Positions 26,372-34,881 of a DNA stretch of 64,000 nucleotides are shown piece by piece (within the stretch, counting starts at the first letter, position 1; each line of letters opens with the position of its first letter). The DNA lies in assembly GCA_903913865.1 (NCBI GenBank), contig CAIWMU010000139.1, positions 1 through 64,000 of the forward strand. The letters run 5' to 3'. This DNA is from an uncultured Verrucomicrobia subdivision 3 bacterium (GTDB lineage: Bacteria; Verrucomicrobiota; Verrucomicrobiia; Limisphaerales; UBA8199). The notes beneath the pieces are model-generated. The model did no database searches. It was not told the DNA's origin and saw only the letters and a program-made list of their open reading frames with translations. The translations under genes and the position numbers were made by a program.

Positions 26372-29300
26372 ATGTCCGTCGAACTTACAGAGAAGCTGCT
26401 GAGCAACGCAGGTGGATGGGAAGTGATGAAACTTGCCAGAGCCTACATTCTTCAGTCCCGGGTCCTTAGTTCCCATTGGGAGGATCCCCTCTTGCGGGGA
26501 GTGGTTCAGGTGGATCAGGGTTCATTCAGGGCCTCGATGGTGATCAAGAGCCAGTCGGACATCGAGAATTTGTGCACCTGTCGCGATGCCCGTCAGTGGG
26601 GGAAAATCTGTGCCCACAGTGTCGCTGTTGGATTGCACTGGCTTCAGCAGCAGTCCGGTTCCGGAGGGGAGCGTGTGGCGGGAACCCAAGGGTCCCGTCC
26701 GTCCGATATTGGGGATCGGGCGAACAGGGCAGGACACGCGGAAACGAACCCATCCAAGGGGGCAGGGTTGCACTCGCCGGGTGGATTGCCTGCTTCACTG
26801 CGGCTTGTCTTTCCCCCTAATCTTGAGGATTCGCTTGTTCGAGGGAAGGTGATGCTCTCCATCGAGGCTATCTGGGAGGGGGGAGGAAGGTCCTCCCTAT
26901 CCGCACTCCCCAAAGGTAGATCCTTTGCGTTCTCTCCGCAGGATCAGGCTGTGATTGCGTGGGCTCAACGCCTCACGAAGGGGGTCATCCCGAGCTTCAT
27001 GCAACTGGGATTGCTAGATATGGGATCCTTGCTCCCCGTCCTGATGCACCATCCGGAACTTCTTTCTGGGAAGGTCGCGCTGACAGTCAGCTCTGATACG
27101 TTGTCCCTGCCCGTGACGGCAACCTTGGAGCCTGACGGTGAGATCGTGGTGCGCTTGATGTTGGGATCCGGCGGTTCCCCCTCGCTGAAGATGGTGGATG
27201 GGAATTGGGCGTGGGTTGGCGGCGAATTTCGTCCTCTGGCCGGGTTTCCGGGGCTTGAGGGACTGAAGAATGGCCCGGTCCGCATTTCCCGCATGCAGGT
27301 GCCTGTGTTTCTGATGCAGTCCTGGCCAGTGCTCAAAAAAGCGGGAGTTGAAGCCAATTTCAAACTGGAGGATTTCCAGCTTGAACCGCAGCCCCCACGA
27401 TTTTCTCTGGAACTAAAGGGCGGATTGGCGCAGCTGACTGCGGTGCTGCAGTGCTCCTATGGAGCGAGGGTGATGACCATTGGCGTCACTGAAGCTGGAG
27501 AGGCAGCATGGGTGCCGGATCCGAACAAGCCGACCCGTTATGCGACCCGTGATAATGCGGCAGAGCGTGCGGCAGTGGGAAGGCTGCAGAGGAGTGGTTT
27601 TTCCACTCCGGACTCCCAGGGGCGGATGCAACTGCAGGGCCAGCAGGGGGTGTTGACCTTTTTCTCCCGCGAATTCACCCGTCTTGAGCGGGAGTGGAGC
27701 GTTTCCCTTGAGGAGCGGTTGCAGCGGAGCACAGCCCAGAATCTGGAGCGGATAGAGCCCCGATTCGAAATCACATCCTCAGGCGTGCAGTGGTTTGATC
27801 TGGGGGTCGTATTTGCCAGCCATGACGGTGAGAAGTTCTCCCAGTCGGATATCCAGCGCCTCCTACTTTCCGGGCAATGCCATACGCGGCTCAGGAATGG
27901 GAAGCTGGGGATCATCGACACCGGTGCTGTGGAAGAGCTGCAGGAGGTGCTGTTGGATTGCGCTCCCCAACAGCATGCAAACGGATACCGCATGAACCAG
28001 ACCCAGGCGGCGTTTCTTGAAAGCTCCCTTCGTCAGCAGCCGGGTTGGAAACTAGAGGCCCCAGCTTCCTGGCGTCAGAAGGCCTCAGGCCAAAGCGGAG
28101 AGGCGACCCTTTCGTGTCCCGCGCTTGGGCCGCTTGAGGAGGTTTTGCGTGGCTATCAAAAGCAGGGCGTCGCCTGGTTGTGGTTTCTGCGTGAAAACGG
28201 GTTTGGTGGCATCCTGGCGGATGAAATGGGGTTGGGCAAGACGTTGCAGGTGCTGGCATTTTTGCAAACCGTCCTGCAGACCCGGGATGCCGGGCGAATT
28301 CGAAAGGTGGGTCCCGGGGCCGGGGCGGGTGACACGGATTTGAATGTTGCACCGATGCTGGTTGTCTGTCCCACAAGCCTGGTTTTCAACTGGGTTTCCG
28401 AGGCGGAAAAGTTCACCCCTGGTCTTAAGGTTCTGGCGTTGCATGGACCAAACAGGCGTGCCCTTTTTTCGAAGATCCCCGGGGCAGATCTGGTGATTAC
28501 TAGCTATGCGCTGATCCGTCGGGATGCGGAGCACTACCGTGGATTGGAGTTCGACACGGTGATCCTGGATGAGGCACAGCATATCAAGAACAGGCGCACA
28601 CAGAATGCCCAGGCTGTTAAAGCTGTGCGGGCCAGGAACCGGATCGTGCTGACAGGAACACCGATGGAGAATTCAGTGCTCGATCTGTGGTCGATTTTTG
28701 ACTTTTTGATGCCGGGCTACCTTGGTTCGGCACAGGATTTTCGGGAGCGCTACGAGCAACCCATTGCCCGGGAGAGAAACCCTGCGGTGCAGGGACGGCT
28801 GGCGAGGCGTTTGCGACCCTTTCTCCTGCGCCGCTTGAAGCAGGAAGTCGCTGCCGACCTCCCTGCGAAGCTGGAACAGGTCTCGTTTTGTGAACTGACT
28901 CCGGAGCAGCGTGGGGTTTACCAGCAATTCATCGAAGCGACCCGGAAGGAGGTGCTGGGAGCTGTGGGTGAGCAGGGGGAGGCCCGGAGTCGAATGCTTG
29001 TTTTGAGCGCTCTTCTACGCCTTCGGCAGGTGTGTTGCGATCTGCGCCTGCTCAAGTCGGACAAGCCGGACCCGGATGCCACATCTGGAAAATTGGAACT
29101 GTTCAGGGAGTTGTTGGAGGAAGTTCTGGATGGCGGCCACAGGGTGCTGGTGTTCAGCCAGTTTGTCGGGATGCTGGCTCTGCTGCAGGAGGAACTGAAG
29201 CGTGAGGGGGTTGAATATTGTTATCTGGATGGTTCAACCCAGGATCGCGGCGAGGTGGTGAACCGGTTTCAATCCAGCCCCCAGATCCCGGTGTTCCTGA

Positions 29301-29590
29301 TCAGCCTCAAGGCTGGCGGTGTCGGCCTGAACCTGACCGGGGCGGACACGGTCATCCACTTTGATCCCTGGTGGAATCCGGCAGTGGAGGACCAGGCAAC
29401 AGACCGGGCCCACCGGATCGGTCAGACCCGGGTGGTCACGAGTTACAAGCTGATTGCCCGCGATACGGTCGAAGAAAAGATCCTGACCCTCCAAAAGCGC
29501 AAGCGGGAGGTGATCCAGGCAACGATTGGCGGCGAGGAGCAGTTTGCAGCGAGCCTCTCGTGGGAGGAGATCCAAGAGTTGCTTGCTTAG
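26372..29590 (+). CDS. SWIM zinc-finger SNF2-family helicase/ATPase
   Basis: A 1,072-residue Swi2/Snf2-type DNA translocase of the bacterial RapA/HepA-like superfamily 2 group. The N-terminal SWIM zinc finger uses C68, C70, C80 and H82 (LCTCRDARQWGKICAHS). A long middle region (about 90-590) has bacterial SNF2-associated character. The SNF2 ATPase follows: QKQGVAWLWFL, Walker A DEMGLGKT (about 617-624), PTSLVFNW, Walker B DEAQ (about 733-736), LTGTPMEN. The helicase C-terminal lobe has VLVFSQFVGML, LISLKAGGVGLNLTGAD and DQATDRAHRIGQTR. All key helicase motifs appear intact. The partner and target are unknown; such proteins remodel nucleoprotein or RNA polymerase complexes. It is a stand-alone gene with no restriction or defence genes beside it. 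Confidence 0.93.
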   Translation: MSVELTEKLLSNAGGWEVMKLARAYILQSRVLSSHWEDPLLRGVVQVDQGSFRASMVIKSQSDIENLCTCRDARQWGKICAHSVAVGLHWLQQQSGSGGERVAGTQGSRPSDIGDRANRAGHAETNPSKGAGLHSPGGLPASLRLVFPPNLEDSLVRGKVMLSIEAIWEGGGRSSLSALPKGRSFAFSPQDQAVIAWAQRLTKGVIPSFMQLGLLDMGSLLPVLMHHPELLSGKVALTVSSDTLSLPVTATLEPDGEIVVRLMLGSGGSPSLKMVDGNWAWVGGEFRPLAGFPGLEGLKNGPVRISRMQVPVFLMQSWPVLKKAGVEANFKLEDFQLEPQPPRFSLELKGGLAQLTAVLQCSYGARVMTIGVTEAGEAAWVPDPNKPTRYATRDNAAERAAVGRLQRSGFSTPDSQGRMQLQGQQGVLTFFSREFTRLEREWSVSLEERLQRSTAQNLERIEPRFEITSSGVQWFDLGVVFASHDGEKFSQSDIQRLLLSGQCHTRLRNGKLGIIDTGAVEELQEVLLDCAPQQHANGYRMNQTQAAFLESSLRQQPGWKLEAPASWRQKASGQSGEATLSCPALGPLEEVLRGYQKQGVAWLWFLRENGFGGILADEMGLGKTLQVLAFLQTVLQTRDAGRIRKVGPGAGAGDTDLNVAPMLVVCPTSLVFNWVSEAEKFTPGLKVLALHGPNRRALFSKIPGADLVITSYALIRRDAEHYRGLEFDTVILDEAQHIKNRRTQNAQAVKAVRARNRIVLTGTPMENSVLDLWSIFDFLMPGYLGSAQDFRERYEQPIARERNPAVQGRLARRLRPFLLRRLKQEVAADLPAKLEQVSFCELTPEQRGVYQQFIEATRKEVLGAVGEQGEARSRMLVLSALLRLRQVCCDLRLLKSDKPDPDATSGKLELFRELLEEVLDGGHRVLVFSQFVGMLALLQEELKREGVEYCYLDGSTQDRGEVVNRFQSSPQIPVFLISLKAGGVGLNLTGADTVIHFDPWWNPAVEDQATDRAHRIGQTRVVTSYKLIARDTVEEKILTLQKRKREVIQATIGGEEQFAASLSWEEIQELLA

Positions 29591-29610
29591 TGTTAGAAGT
29601 GAAGGGGGAT

Positions 29611-30456
29611 ATGAGTTTAGGAACATTCAGCGATTCGGCCCTGATGATCATCGGTCATGGGACAACTTCGAGCGATGGAGCCAGTCAGGCTGTGCTCGAG
29701 CATGTGGAAGCGATTCGGAAGTTGGGAGCCTTTCGCGAGGTTCATGGTGCCTTCTGGAAGCAGACACCGTCGGTTGAGGAGGTGTTTTCACAGATTCGGT
29801 CTGAGCGAGTGTTTTTGGTGCCATTCTTCATCAGCGAGGGCTATTTCAGCGACATCGTGATTCCACGAGCGTTGGGGTTTCTGGAGGAGTCCGGAGTTTT
29901 AAGCCGTCGTTTGGTGCGTGACGGCAGGACGTTTTTCTACACCCGTGTGGTGGGGGGGCATTCTGGGGTGACCGATGTGATCCTGGCCCGCTCACGGGAG
30001 GTCGTGGAGCGGTTTCCATTTCCAAGATGTCCGCCTCCCGGGGAGACAACCCTTTTTATCGCCGGGCATGGAACCCTGAAAAACACGAAATCGCGGGAGG
30101 GGGTGGAACTGCAAGCAACAAGGATTGCCGGGATGGGAATTTACAGCCAAGTGAAGGCGGTGTTTCTTGAGGAATCCCCCCGGATTTCGGATTGTTTTTC
30201 CCTCGCTGCCACACGCCATCTGGTCGTGGTTCCGTTTTTCGCGAGCGAGGGGATGCATGTTCGGGAGGATATCCCGGTGCTGCTTGGGGAACCATCTATG
30301 GTCGTCCAGCGCCGGTTGGCCGGTGGGCAACCCTCCTGGCGGAATCCGACTGAACGGCAGGGAAAACTTGCCTGGTATGCAAAAAGCGTGGGCAGCAGTC
30401 CCGCGATGCCGGGAATGATCATGGATCTGGCTCGCGAAGCGGCGTCGGGTGGTTGA
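29611..30456 (+). CDS. Two-domain CbiX-like chelatase protein
   Basis: The start is the ATG at 29611, preceded by a purine-rich GAAGGGGGAT; longer in-frame extensions overlap the helicase gene. The 281-residue protein has two related halves, each beginning with the CbiX/sirohydrochlorin-chelatase type loop: LMIIGHGTTSSDGASQAV near residue 11, and LFIAGHGTLKN near residue 149. Each half also has a FLVPFFISEGYFSD- or VVVPFFASEGMHVRED-type block with an acidic metal-binding residue. CbiX inserts Co(II) or Fe(II) into sirohydrochlorin for B12 or siroheme. No other tetrapyrrole genes are nearby, so metal and pathway are open. The gene is followed by tyrA with a 15-base gap. Confidence 0.83.
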   Translation: MSLGTFSDSALMIIGHGTTSSDGASQAVLEHVEAIRKLGAFREVHGAFWKQTPSVEEVFSQIRSERVFLVPFFISEGYFSDIVIPRALGFLEESGVLSRRLVRDGRTFFYTRVVGGHSGVTDVILARSREVVERFPFPRCPPPGETTLFIAGHGTLKNTKSREGVELQATRIAGMGIYSQVKAVFLEESPRISDCFSLAATRHLVVVPFFASEGMHVREDIPVLLGEPSMVVQRRLAGGQPSWRNPTERQGKLAWYAKSVGSSPAMPGMIMDLAREAASGG

Positions 30457-30471
30457 TGGCAGGGCTTCTCT

Positions 30472-31443
30472 TTGCTTGAATCGAGGGGCACGAACGCTGA
30501 AACTGCGCGGGTGCATTGGAAGAGAGTGACATTGATAGGCGTTGGACTGCTGGGCGGTTCCTTGGGGATGGCCCTGCGGGAACGGCGTTTGGCAGGTCGG
30601 GTGACGGGCTACGTCCGCCGCGAAGCAAGCGTTCAGGAGTGTGAGCGCTGCGGGGCGGTTGACCAGGCCACGGTCGATCTTCTTGAGGCTGTCGAGGGAG
30701 CCGACCTCATAGTGTTTTGCACACCGATTGCCCAGATGGCGGGGATTGCCCGGGAGATTGCTCCCCGGTTGAAAAAGGGTTCGATAGTGACGGATGTGGG
30801 AAGTGTCAAATCCGGGGTGGTGCGGCAATTGGGAAAGGTGATTGGCAAGGCAGGTGGGCATTTTGTCGGGAGTCATCCCATGGCAGGAGCAGAAAAAACA
30901 GGTGTTTCTGCCGGTCGGCCCGATCTTTACGAGAAGGCTGTTTGCGTGGTGACCCCCACACCGGGCACTGATTCTGGAGCTCTGGAGAGAATCGAGGGAC
31001 TCTGGCGTTCTGTGGGGGCCCGAGTGTTGAGCCTTTCACCCTCGGAACATGACCGTTTGGTAAGCCGCTCCAGCCATCTGCCCCATGTTGTCGCTGCCGA
31101 GTTGGTGAATTTTGTTCTGGGCTCTGCAAGGGGATCCAATCAGGCTGACCTGTGTGCCAGTGGCTTTCGGGATACCACCCGAATTGCCTCGGGATCACCG
31201 GAAATGTGGAGGGACATCGCGCTCGCCAATCACAAAAACCTTCACGAGGAACTGACCCGCTTTGTGAGCGGGTTGCAGGAGTTCATGGAGCGGTTGAAGG
31301 TGCGGGATGAGGTTGGAGTGCACCAGTTTTTTCTACAGGCCAAAGCGACGCGTGATACCTGGGCGGCAAGGGGATTGGGAATTCAGGCAACCCGATCCTC
31401 GGGCGTGGGCGCGGCGGGGGGAGCAACCACCACCCCGGAATGA
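30472..31443 (+). CDS. tyrA: Prephenate dehydrogenase
   Basis: TyrA oxidatively decarboxylates prephenate to 4-hydroxyphenylpyruvate with NAD(P)+ in tyrosine synthesis. The Rossmann motif is at the N-terminus (TLIGVGLLGGSLGMALRER), followed by ADLIVFCTPIAQM, GSIVTDVGSVKSGV, FVGSHPMAGAEKTGV (substrate-binding His/Gly) and RSSHLPHVVAAELV. It is about 323 residues if started at the TTG at 30472. GTG codons at 30511 and 30526 (the latter after GGAAGAGA) are alternative starts and would lose little sequence, so the start is uncertain. The stop overlaps the ATG of aroA by four bases (ATGA), indicating translational coupling. There is no ACT or chorismate mutase domain. Confidence 0.92.
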   Translation: MLESRGTNAETARVHWKRVTLIGVGLLGGSLGMALRERRLAGRVTGYVRREASVQECERCGAVDQATVDLLEAVEGADLIVFCTPIAQMAGIAREIAPRLKKGSIVTDVGSVKSGVVRQLGKVIGKAGGHFVGSHPMAGAEKTGVSAGRPDLYEKAVCVVTPTPGTDSGALERIEGLWRSVGARVLSLSPSEHDRLVSRSSHLPHVVAAELVNFVLGSARGSNQADLCASGFRDTTRIASGSPEMWRDIALANHKNLHEELTRFVSGLQEFMERLKVRDEVGVHQFFLQAKATRDTWAARGLGIQATRSSGVGAAGGATTTPE

Positions 31444-32807
31444 TCGATCAGCAACCTTTCTCAACCATGGCACTGCCCGACCTGATTGAAATCATCCCTC
31501 CCGCCGCCCCTCCTGCGGGAGTCATCGCCATTCCCGGATCCAAGAGCATCACCAACCGTGCTTTGATTCTGGCAGCATTGGCGGAGGGGCAGGTCACGCT
31601 TGAGGGCGCTCTTTGGAGCGAGGACACCCAGGTGATGGTGGAATGCCTGAGGAAACTTGGGTTTGAGATCCGCGTTTCCCCGGATCCGCATGAACCAGCC
31701 AACCGGTCCATTTTGGTTCAAGGGCGGGGGATCGAGGCTGTTCGTGGAGGCACGGAGGATGTCCCTTTGGAACTTCATGTGGGAAATGCCGGTACAGCCG
31801 CCCGGTTTCTTGCGGCCTTCGTGTGTCTGGGGCAGGGGATCTTTCGGCTGTCCGGCGTGGCGAGGATGCACCAACGGCCCCAGGCTGCCCTCTTCCGGGC
31901 CTTGAGGGAACTCGGCTACCGCGTGGATGCCACAGGGGGGGGCGACACGCTCCCAGCCAAAATTCATGGGACAGGGCCTCAGAGAGGGCGATGCCGGGTG
32001 AGCATCGGGCAAAGTTCCCAGTTCGCCTCTGCCCTGCTGCTGGTTGCAAAGCAGGGCGGGTGGACGGTTGAAGTGGAGGGGGAGAATCAGGATGAGTCAC
32101 CCTACGTGGTGATGACCTCCGATATGGTTCGACAATTCCCCGGACAGGGTGGTTTGTTCCGGATTGAGCCCGATGCCTCCAGTGGCAGTTATTTTGTTGC
32201 CGCGGCCCGGCTGTTCGATCAGGCGGGAGTCTCAACAAATCCGGTTTCAGGGGAAGTTCCGGGCGGCAAAAGGGGAGGGTCTCTTGCGAATAGCGTGAGG
32301 GTTGCATTCTGGCCCGAATCCGGACTGCAGGTGGACGAGCAATTCCCGCGAGTTATTGCCGCTGGTAGCGTCGAAATCTCCCGATCGGGGGATCTGGGAG
32401 ACAGCATTCTCACAGCGATGATCCTTGCCCCGTTCGGGCGGCGAAGCACGAGGTTCACTGATCTGGGCCGGTTGCGTGTGCAGGAATGTGAGCGTGTTCA
32501 GGCTATGCGGACTGAGCTGGCAAAGTGTGGCGCAAGGGTGGAGGAGCGGGGCGATACCCTGGAGATCTGGCCAGGTCCCCTGCATGGGGCGGAGATTGAG
32601 ACCTATGATGACCACCGCATCGCAATGTGTTTTGCCATTTTGGGACTAAGGGTTCCTGGGATCAGGCTCAAAAATCCCGCCTGTGTGAAAAAGACGTTCC
32701 CCAATTTCTTTCAAAAACTGGCGGCGCCAGCCCCCTCCGGACTCAATATCGAGCTCCGGGATGGGGCGGGTTGCGTGCTGGATCCGAAGGATCTGATTGC
32801 AATTTGA
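31440..32807 (+). CDS. aroA: 3-phosphoshikimate 1-carboxyvinyltransferase (EPSP synthase)
   Basis: AroA joins shikimate-3-phosphate and phosphoenolpyruvate in the chorismate pathway. At 455 residues it has family length. Motifs: IPGSKSITNRALILAAL (N-terminal substrate Lys and Ser-Lys), LHVGNAGTAARFLAAF (PEP-site GNAGTA), MHQRPQAALF, SIGQSSQFASALLL, SSGSYFVAAA, LRVQECERVQAM and DDHRIAMCFAILGL. Both substrate-binding arginine motifs are visible. It starts inside the tyrA stop (ATGA overlap). A second ATG ten residues in is possible. It is followed by cmk after 10 bases. Confidence 0.95.
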   Translation: MIDQQPFSTMALPDLIEIIPPAAPPAGVIAIPGSKSITNRALILAALAEGQVTLEGALWSEDTQVMVECLRKLGFEIRVSPDPHEPANRSILVQGRGIEAVRGGTEDVPLELHVGNAGTAARFLAAFVCLGQGIFRLSGVARMHQRPQAALFRALRELGYRVDATGGGDTLPAKIHGTGPQRGRCRVSIGQSSQFASALLLVAKQGGWTVEVEGENQDESPYVVMTSDMVRQFPGQGGLFRIEPDASSGSYFVAAARLFDQAGVSTNPVSGEVPGGKRGGSLANSVRVAFWPESGLQVDEQFPRVIAAGSVEISRSGDLGDSILTAMILAPFGRRSTRFTDLGRLRVQECERVQAMRTELAKCGARVEERGDTLEIWPGPLHGAEIETYDDHRIAMCFAILGLRVPGIRLKNPACVKKTFPNFFQKLAAPAPSGLNIELRDGAGCVLDPKDLIAI

Positions 32808-32817
32808 CCGAATTCAA

Positions 32818-33483
32818 ATGACCACAAAAAAAAGACAACCCATCGTCATTGCCATTGATGGCCCGAGTGCCAGTGGAAAGAGCACCAACGCAAGGATGGT
32901 GGCGAAGATCCTCAACTACCTCCATGTGGACACCGGGGCGATGTATCGCACTTTGGGTTGGTATTGCCTGAAGAACGGAATTGATGTGAACGATTCCCTG
33001 GCGGTGACCAAGGCCTGCCGCCGTTGGAAAGCCACCCTTCAGAGCTCGGAAGGGCAGGTCCGGCTGGTGGTGGATGGCTATTATCCGGCGCAGGAGATCC
33101 GGACCAGCGAGGTGAGCGCCGCTGTGGTGCATGTGGCCGCAGTTCCGAAAGTGCGCGAGTGGATGAAACGGATCCAGCGCGAGTGTGCCCAGTTCGGGGA
33201 CCTTGTCATGGAGGGTAGGGACATTGGAACCAACATTTTTCCGGAATCGGATTTCAAGTATTACCTGGACGCAAAGATTGAGGAGCGCACACGTCGGCGG
33301 GCGGCCGAAGGCGTCACGGAAAACCTTGAGGCCAGGGATCGCCGGGACAGCCAGAGGGCGACCTCCCCACTGATGATTGCCCTGGGGGCAAGAGTGATCA
33401 ACAATTCCGAGATGACTGCAGAGCAGACGAGCAGGCTGATCATCGAGGACATTGAAGCTCGATTGAAGCTGCCCCGCTCATGA
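32818..33483 (+). CDS. cmk: Cytidylate kinase
   Basis: Cmk phosphorylates CMP and dCMP with ATP. The ATG at 32818 is chosen (protein 221 residues); an upstream in-frame alternative only overlaps aroA. Motifs: P-loop IAIDGPSASGKST, DTGAMYRTLG (CMP-binding loop), GRDIGTNIFPESDFKYYLDA, the lid-type basic run RRAAEGVTENLEARDRRDS and NNSEMTAEQ near the C-terminus. Cmk is often next to aroA or tyrA in bacteria, as here. It is followed by plsC with a 28-base gap. Confidence 0.95.
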   Translation: MTTKKRQPIVIAIDGPSASGKSTNARMVAKILNYLHVDTGAMYRTLGWYCLKNGIDVNDSLAVTKACRRWKATLQSSEGQVRLVVDGYYPAQEIRTSEVSAAVVHVAAVPKVREWMKRIQRECAQFGDLVMEGRDIGTNIFPESDFKYYLDAKIEERTRRRAAEGVTENLEARDRRDSQRATSPLMIALGARVINNSEMTAEQTSRLIIEDIEARLKLPRS

Positions 33484-33511
33484 CGCATGTACGGCCATTG
33501 AACCCATTCGC

Positions 33512-34168
33512 ATGAACCCGTTATACATCCTCGTATTTGTCGTCTCCCGGTTGATGTATAAATTCCTGTTTCGCTGGCGTGTTCACAATCCGGAGAATGT
33601 TCCCGCCACAGGTGCGGCCATTTTGGCCAGCAACCATGCCAGCTATCTGGATCCACCGCTGGTGGGGGCCGGATTGACCCGTGCAATCAATTATCTCGGG
33701 CGCGAGTCGTTGTTCCGTTTTCCAGTGATTGGCTGGGGAATGAGGATGGTGCATGCGGTTCCGGTCGATCGGGATGGCGGCAGTGCCTCGGGCTTGAAGG
33801 TTATCCTTGAACGGTTGCTGGCAGGGGGGGCCATTCTCCTGTTTCCCGAGGGAACTCGAACTTCCGATGGCCGGCTTCAGTCGGCCCGATCCGGTATTGG
33901 TCTGACGGTGATCAAGTCCAATGCCCCGGTGATTCCCGTCCGCCTTTTTGGAACATTTGAAGCTTATGGAAGGCAGCAGATACTTCCCCGAATTTTTAGG
34001 CGGGTCCAGGTCAAGTATGGACCGCCGATCGATTTCACCGATTTGCGCCAGGAGGCTGCCCGCTGTTCGAAGCCGCGCCTGAAGCAAATCTATCAGGAGG
34101 TTGCAGACAGAATCATGCTGGAAATCGGGAGGCTGGAGCCTCACACCGACAAGGCCACATTCCCGTAG
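33512..34168 (+). CDS. plsC: 1-acyl-sn-glycerol-3-phosphate acyltransferase
   Basis: PlsC adds the second acyl chain to lysophosphatidic acid, making phosphatidic acid at the inner membrane. At 218 residues it fits the small bacterial type. An N-terminal hydrophobic segment (YILVFVVSRLMYKFL) precedes the catalytic HX4D motif SNHASYLD, then the glycerol-phosphate-binding block GRESLFRFP and the FPEGTRTSDG motif. PVIPVRLFG is the fourth family block. It is the last gene of the tyrA-aroA-cmk-plsC run and converges on tmk. A short hairpin lies after it at 34202-34221. Confidence 0.93.
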   Translation: MNPLYILVFVVSRLMYKFLFRWRVHNPENVPATGAAILASNHASYLDPPLVGAGLTRAINYLGRESLFRFPVIGWGMRMVHAVPVDRDGGSASGLKVILERLLAGGAILLFPEGTRTSDGRLQSARSGIGLTVIKSNAPVIPVRLFGTFEAYGRQQILPRIFRRVQVKYGPPIDFTDLRQEAARCSKPRLKQIYQEVADRIMLEIGRLEPHTDKATFP

Positions 34169-34201
34169 TCTGACGATTTGTCTCGGGCAGTGGGATGGTG
34201 A

Positions 34202-34226
34202 GGCATCGCCCGTTGGATGCCAGATT
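34202..34226 (+). terminator. Possible terminator after plsC
   Basis: A 6-bp stem (GGCATC at 34202-34207 with GATGCC at 34216-34221) with an 8-base loop is followed by AGATTTT. It is short but correctly placed between the convergent plsC and tmk genes. Confidence 0.4.
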
Positions 34227-34227
34227 T

Positions 34228-34881
34228 TCAGGCTGCCGGAGGGGCTTCCAGCAGAGGAACGACACACTTCCAAATGGAGTCCCTCACCAGATCAACCGAT
34301 CCTGAGGCATCCAGCGAACGCACCCTGTTGGGATGGGCTTGTGCGATTTCTGTATAGCCTTGCTGTACCCTTTCGAAAAAAGCGCGATCCGCCTCTTCCA
34401 TGCGATCTCGCATGAATGGAAGTGTGGATTGACGGGCCAGGCGTCGCTGTTCGCTCATTTCGGTTGTCACGAGCAGCAGAAGGGTCAGGTCAGGGCGCGT
34501 CTCTCCCACCGCTGCGGAGATGATGAGATCGACCATGTGAAGGTCGAGCTGGCGGCCATAGCCCTGGTAGGCTGTGGTGGAGTCATAGAACCGGTCGCAC
34601 AGGATGATCTCACCGGCTGCGAGGGCTGGGCGGATGACTTCGCGGACCAGCTGGGCGCGGCTCGCATTCATGAGCAACAGTTCAGCCTCCGAGGACATGG
34701 CCTGATTATTCTGGCTGTGCTTGAGCGTGTGCCGGATTTCCTCGCCGATGGGTGTGCCCCCCGGTTCCCTGAGGGTGCGCACAATACGCCCCATCTCCCG
34801 CAGCCGATTTGCCAGAAGGGAGATTTGGGTGGATTTTCCGCTTCCCTCCGTCCCCTCAAATGTGATCAGCAGGCCTTTCAT
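34228..34881 (-). CDS. tmk: Thymidylate kinase
   Basis: Tmk phosphorylates dTMP to dTDP in DNA precursor synthesis. At 217 residues it has family length. Motifs: P-loop ITFEGTEGSGKSTQ, LREPGGTPIGEEIR, LLLMNASRAQLV and the DRFYDSTTAYQGYGR block that binds dTMP. The lid region RQSTLPFMRDRMEEAD is present. Its ATG overlaps the TGA of cysS by one base (TGATG), so the two are translationally coupled. Confidence 0.95.
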   Translation of the reverse strand: MKGLLITFEGTEGSGKSTQISLLANRLREMGRIVRTLREPGGTPIGEEIRHTLKHSQNNQAMSSEAELLLMNASRAQLVREVIRPALAAGEIILCDRFYDSTTAYQGYGRQLDLHMVDLIISAAVGETRPDLTLLLLVTTEMSEQRRLARQSTLPFMRDRMEEADRAFFERVQQGYTEIAQAHPNRVRSLDASGSVDLVRDSIWKCVVPLLEAPPAA

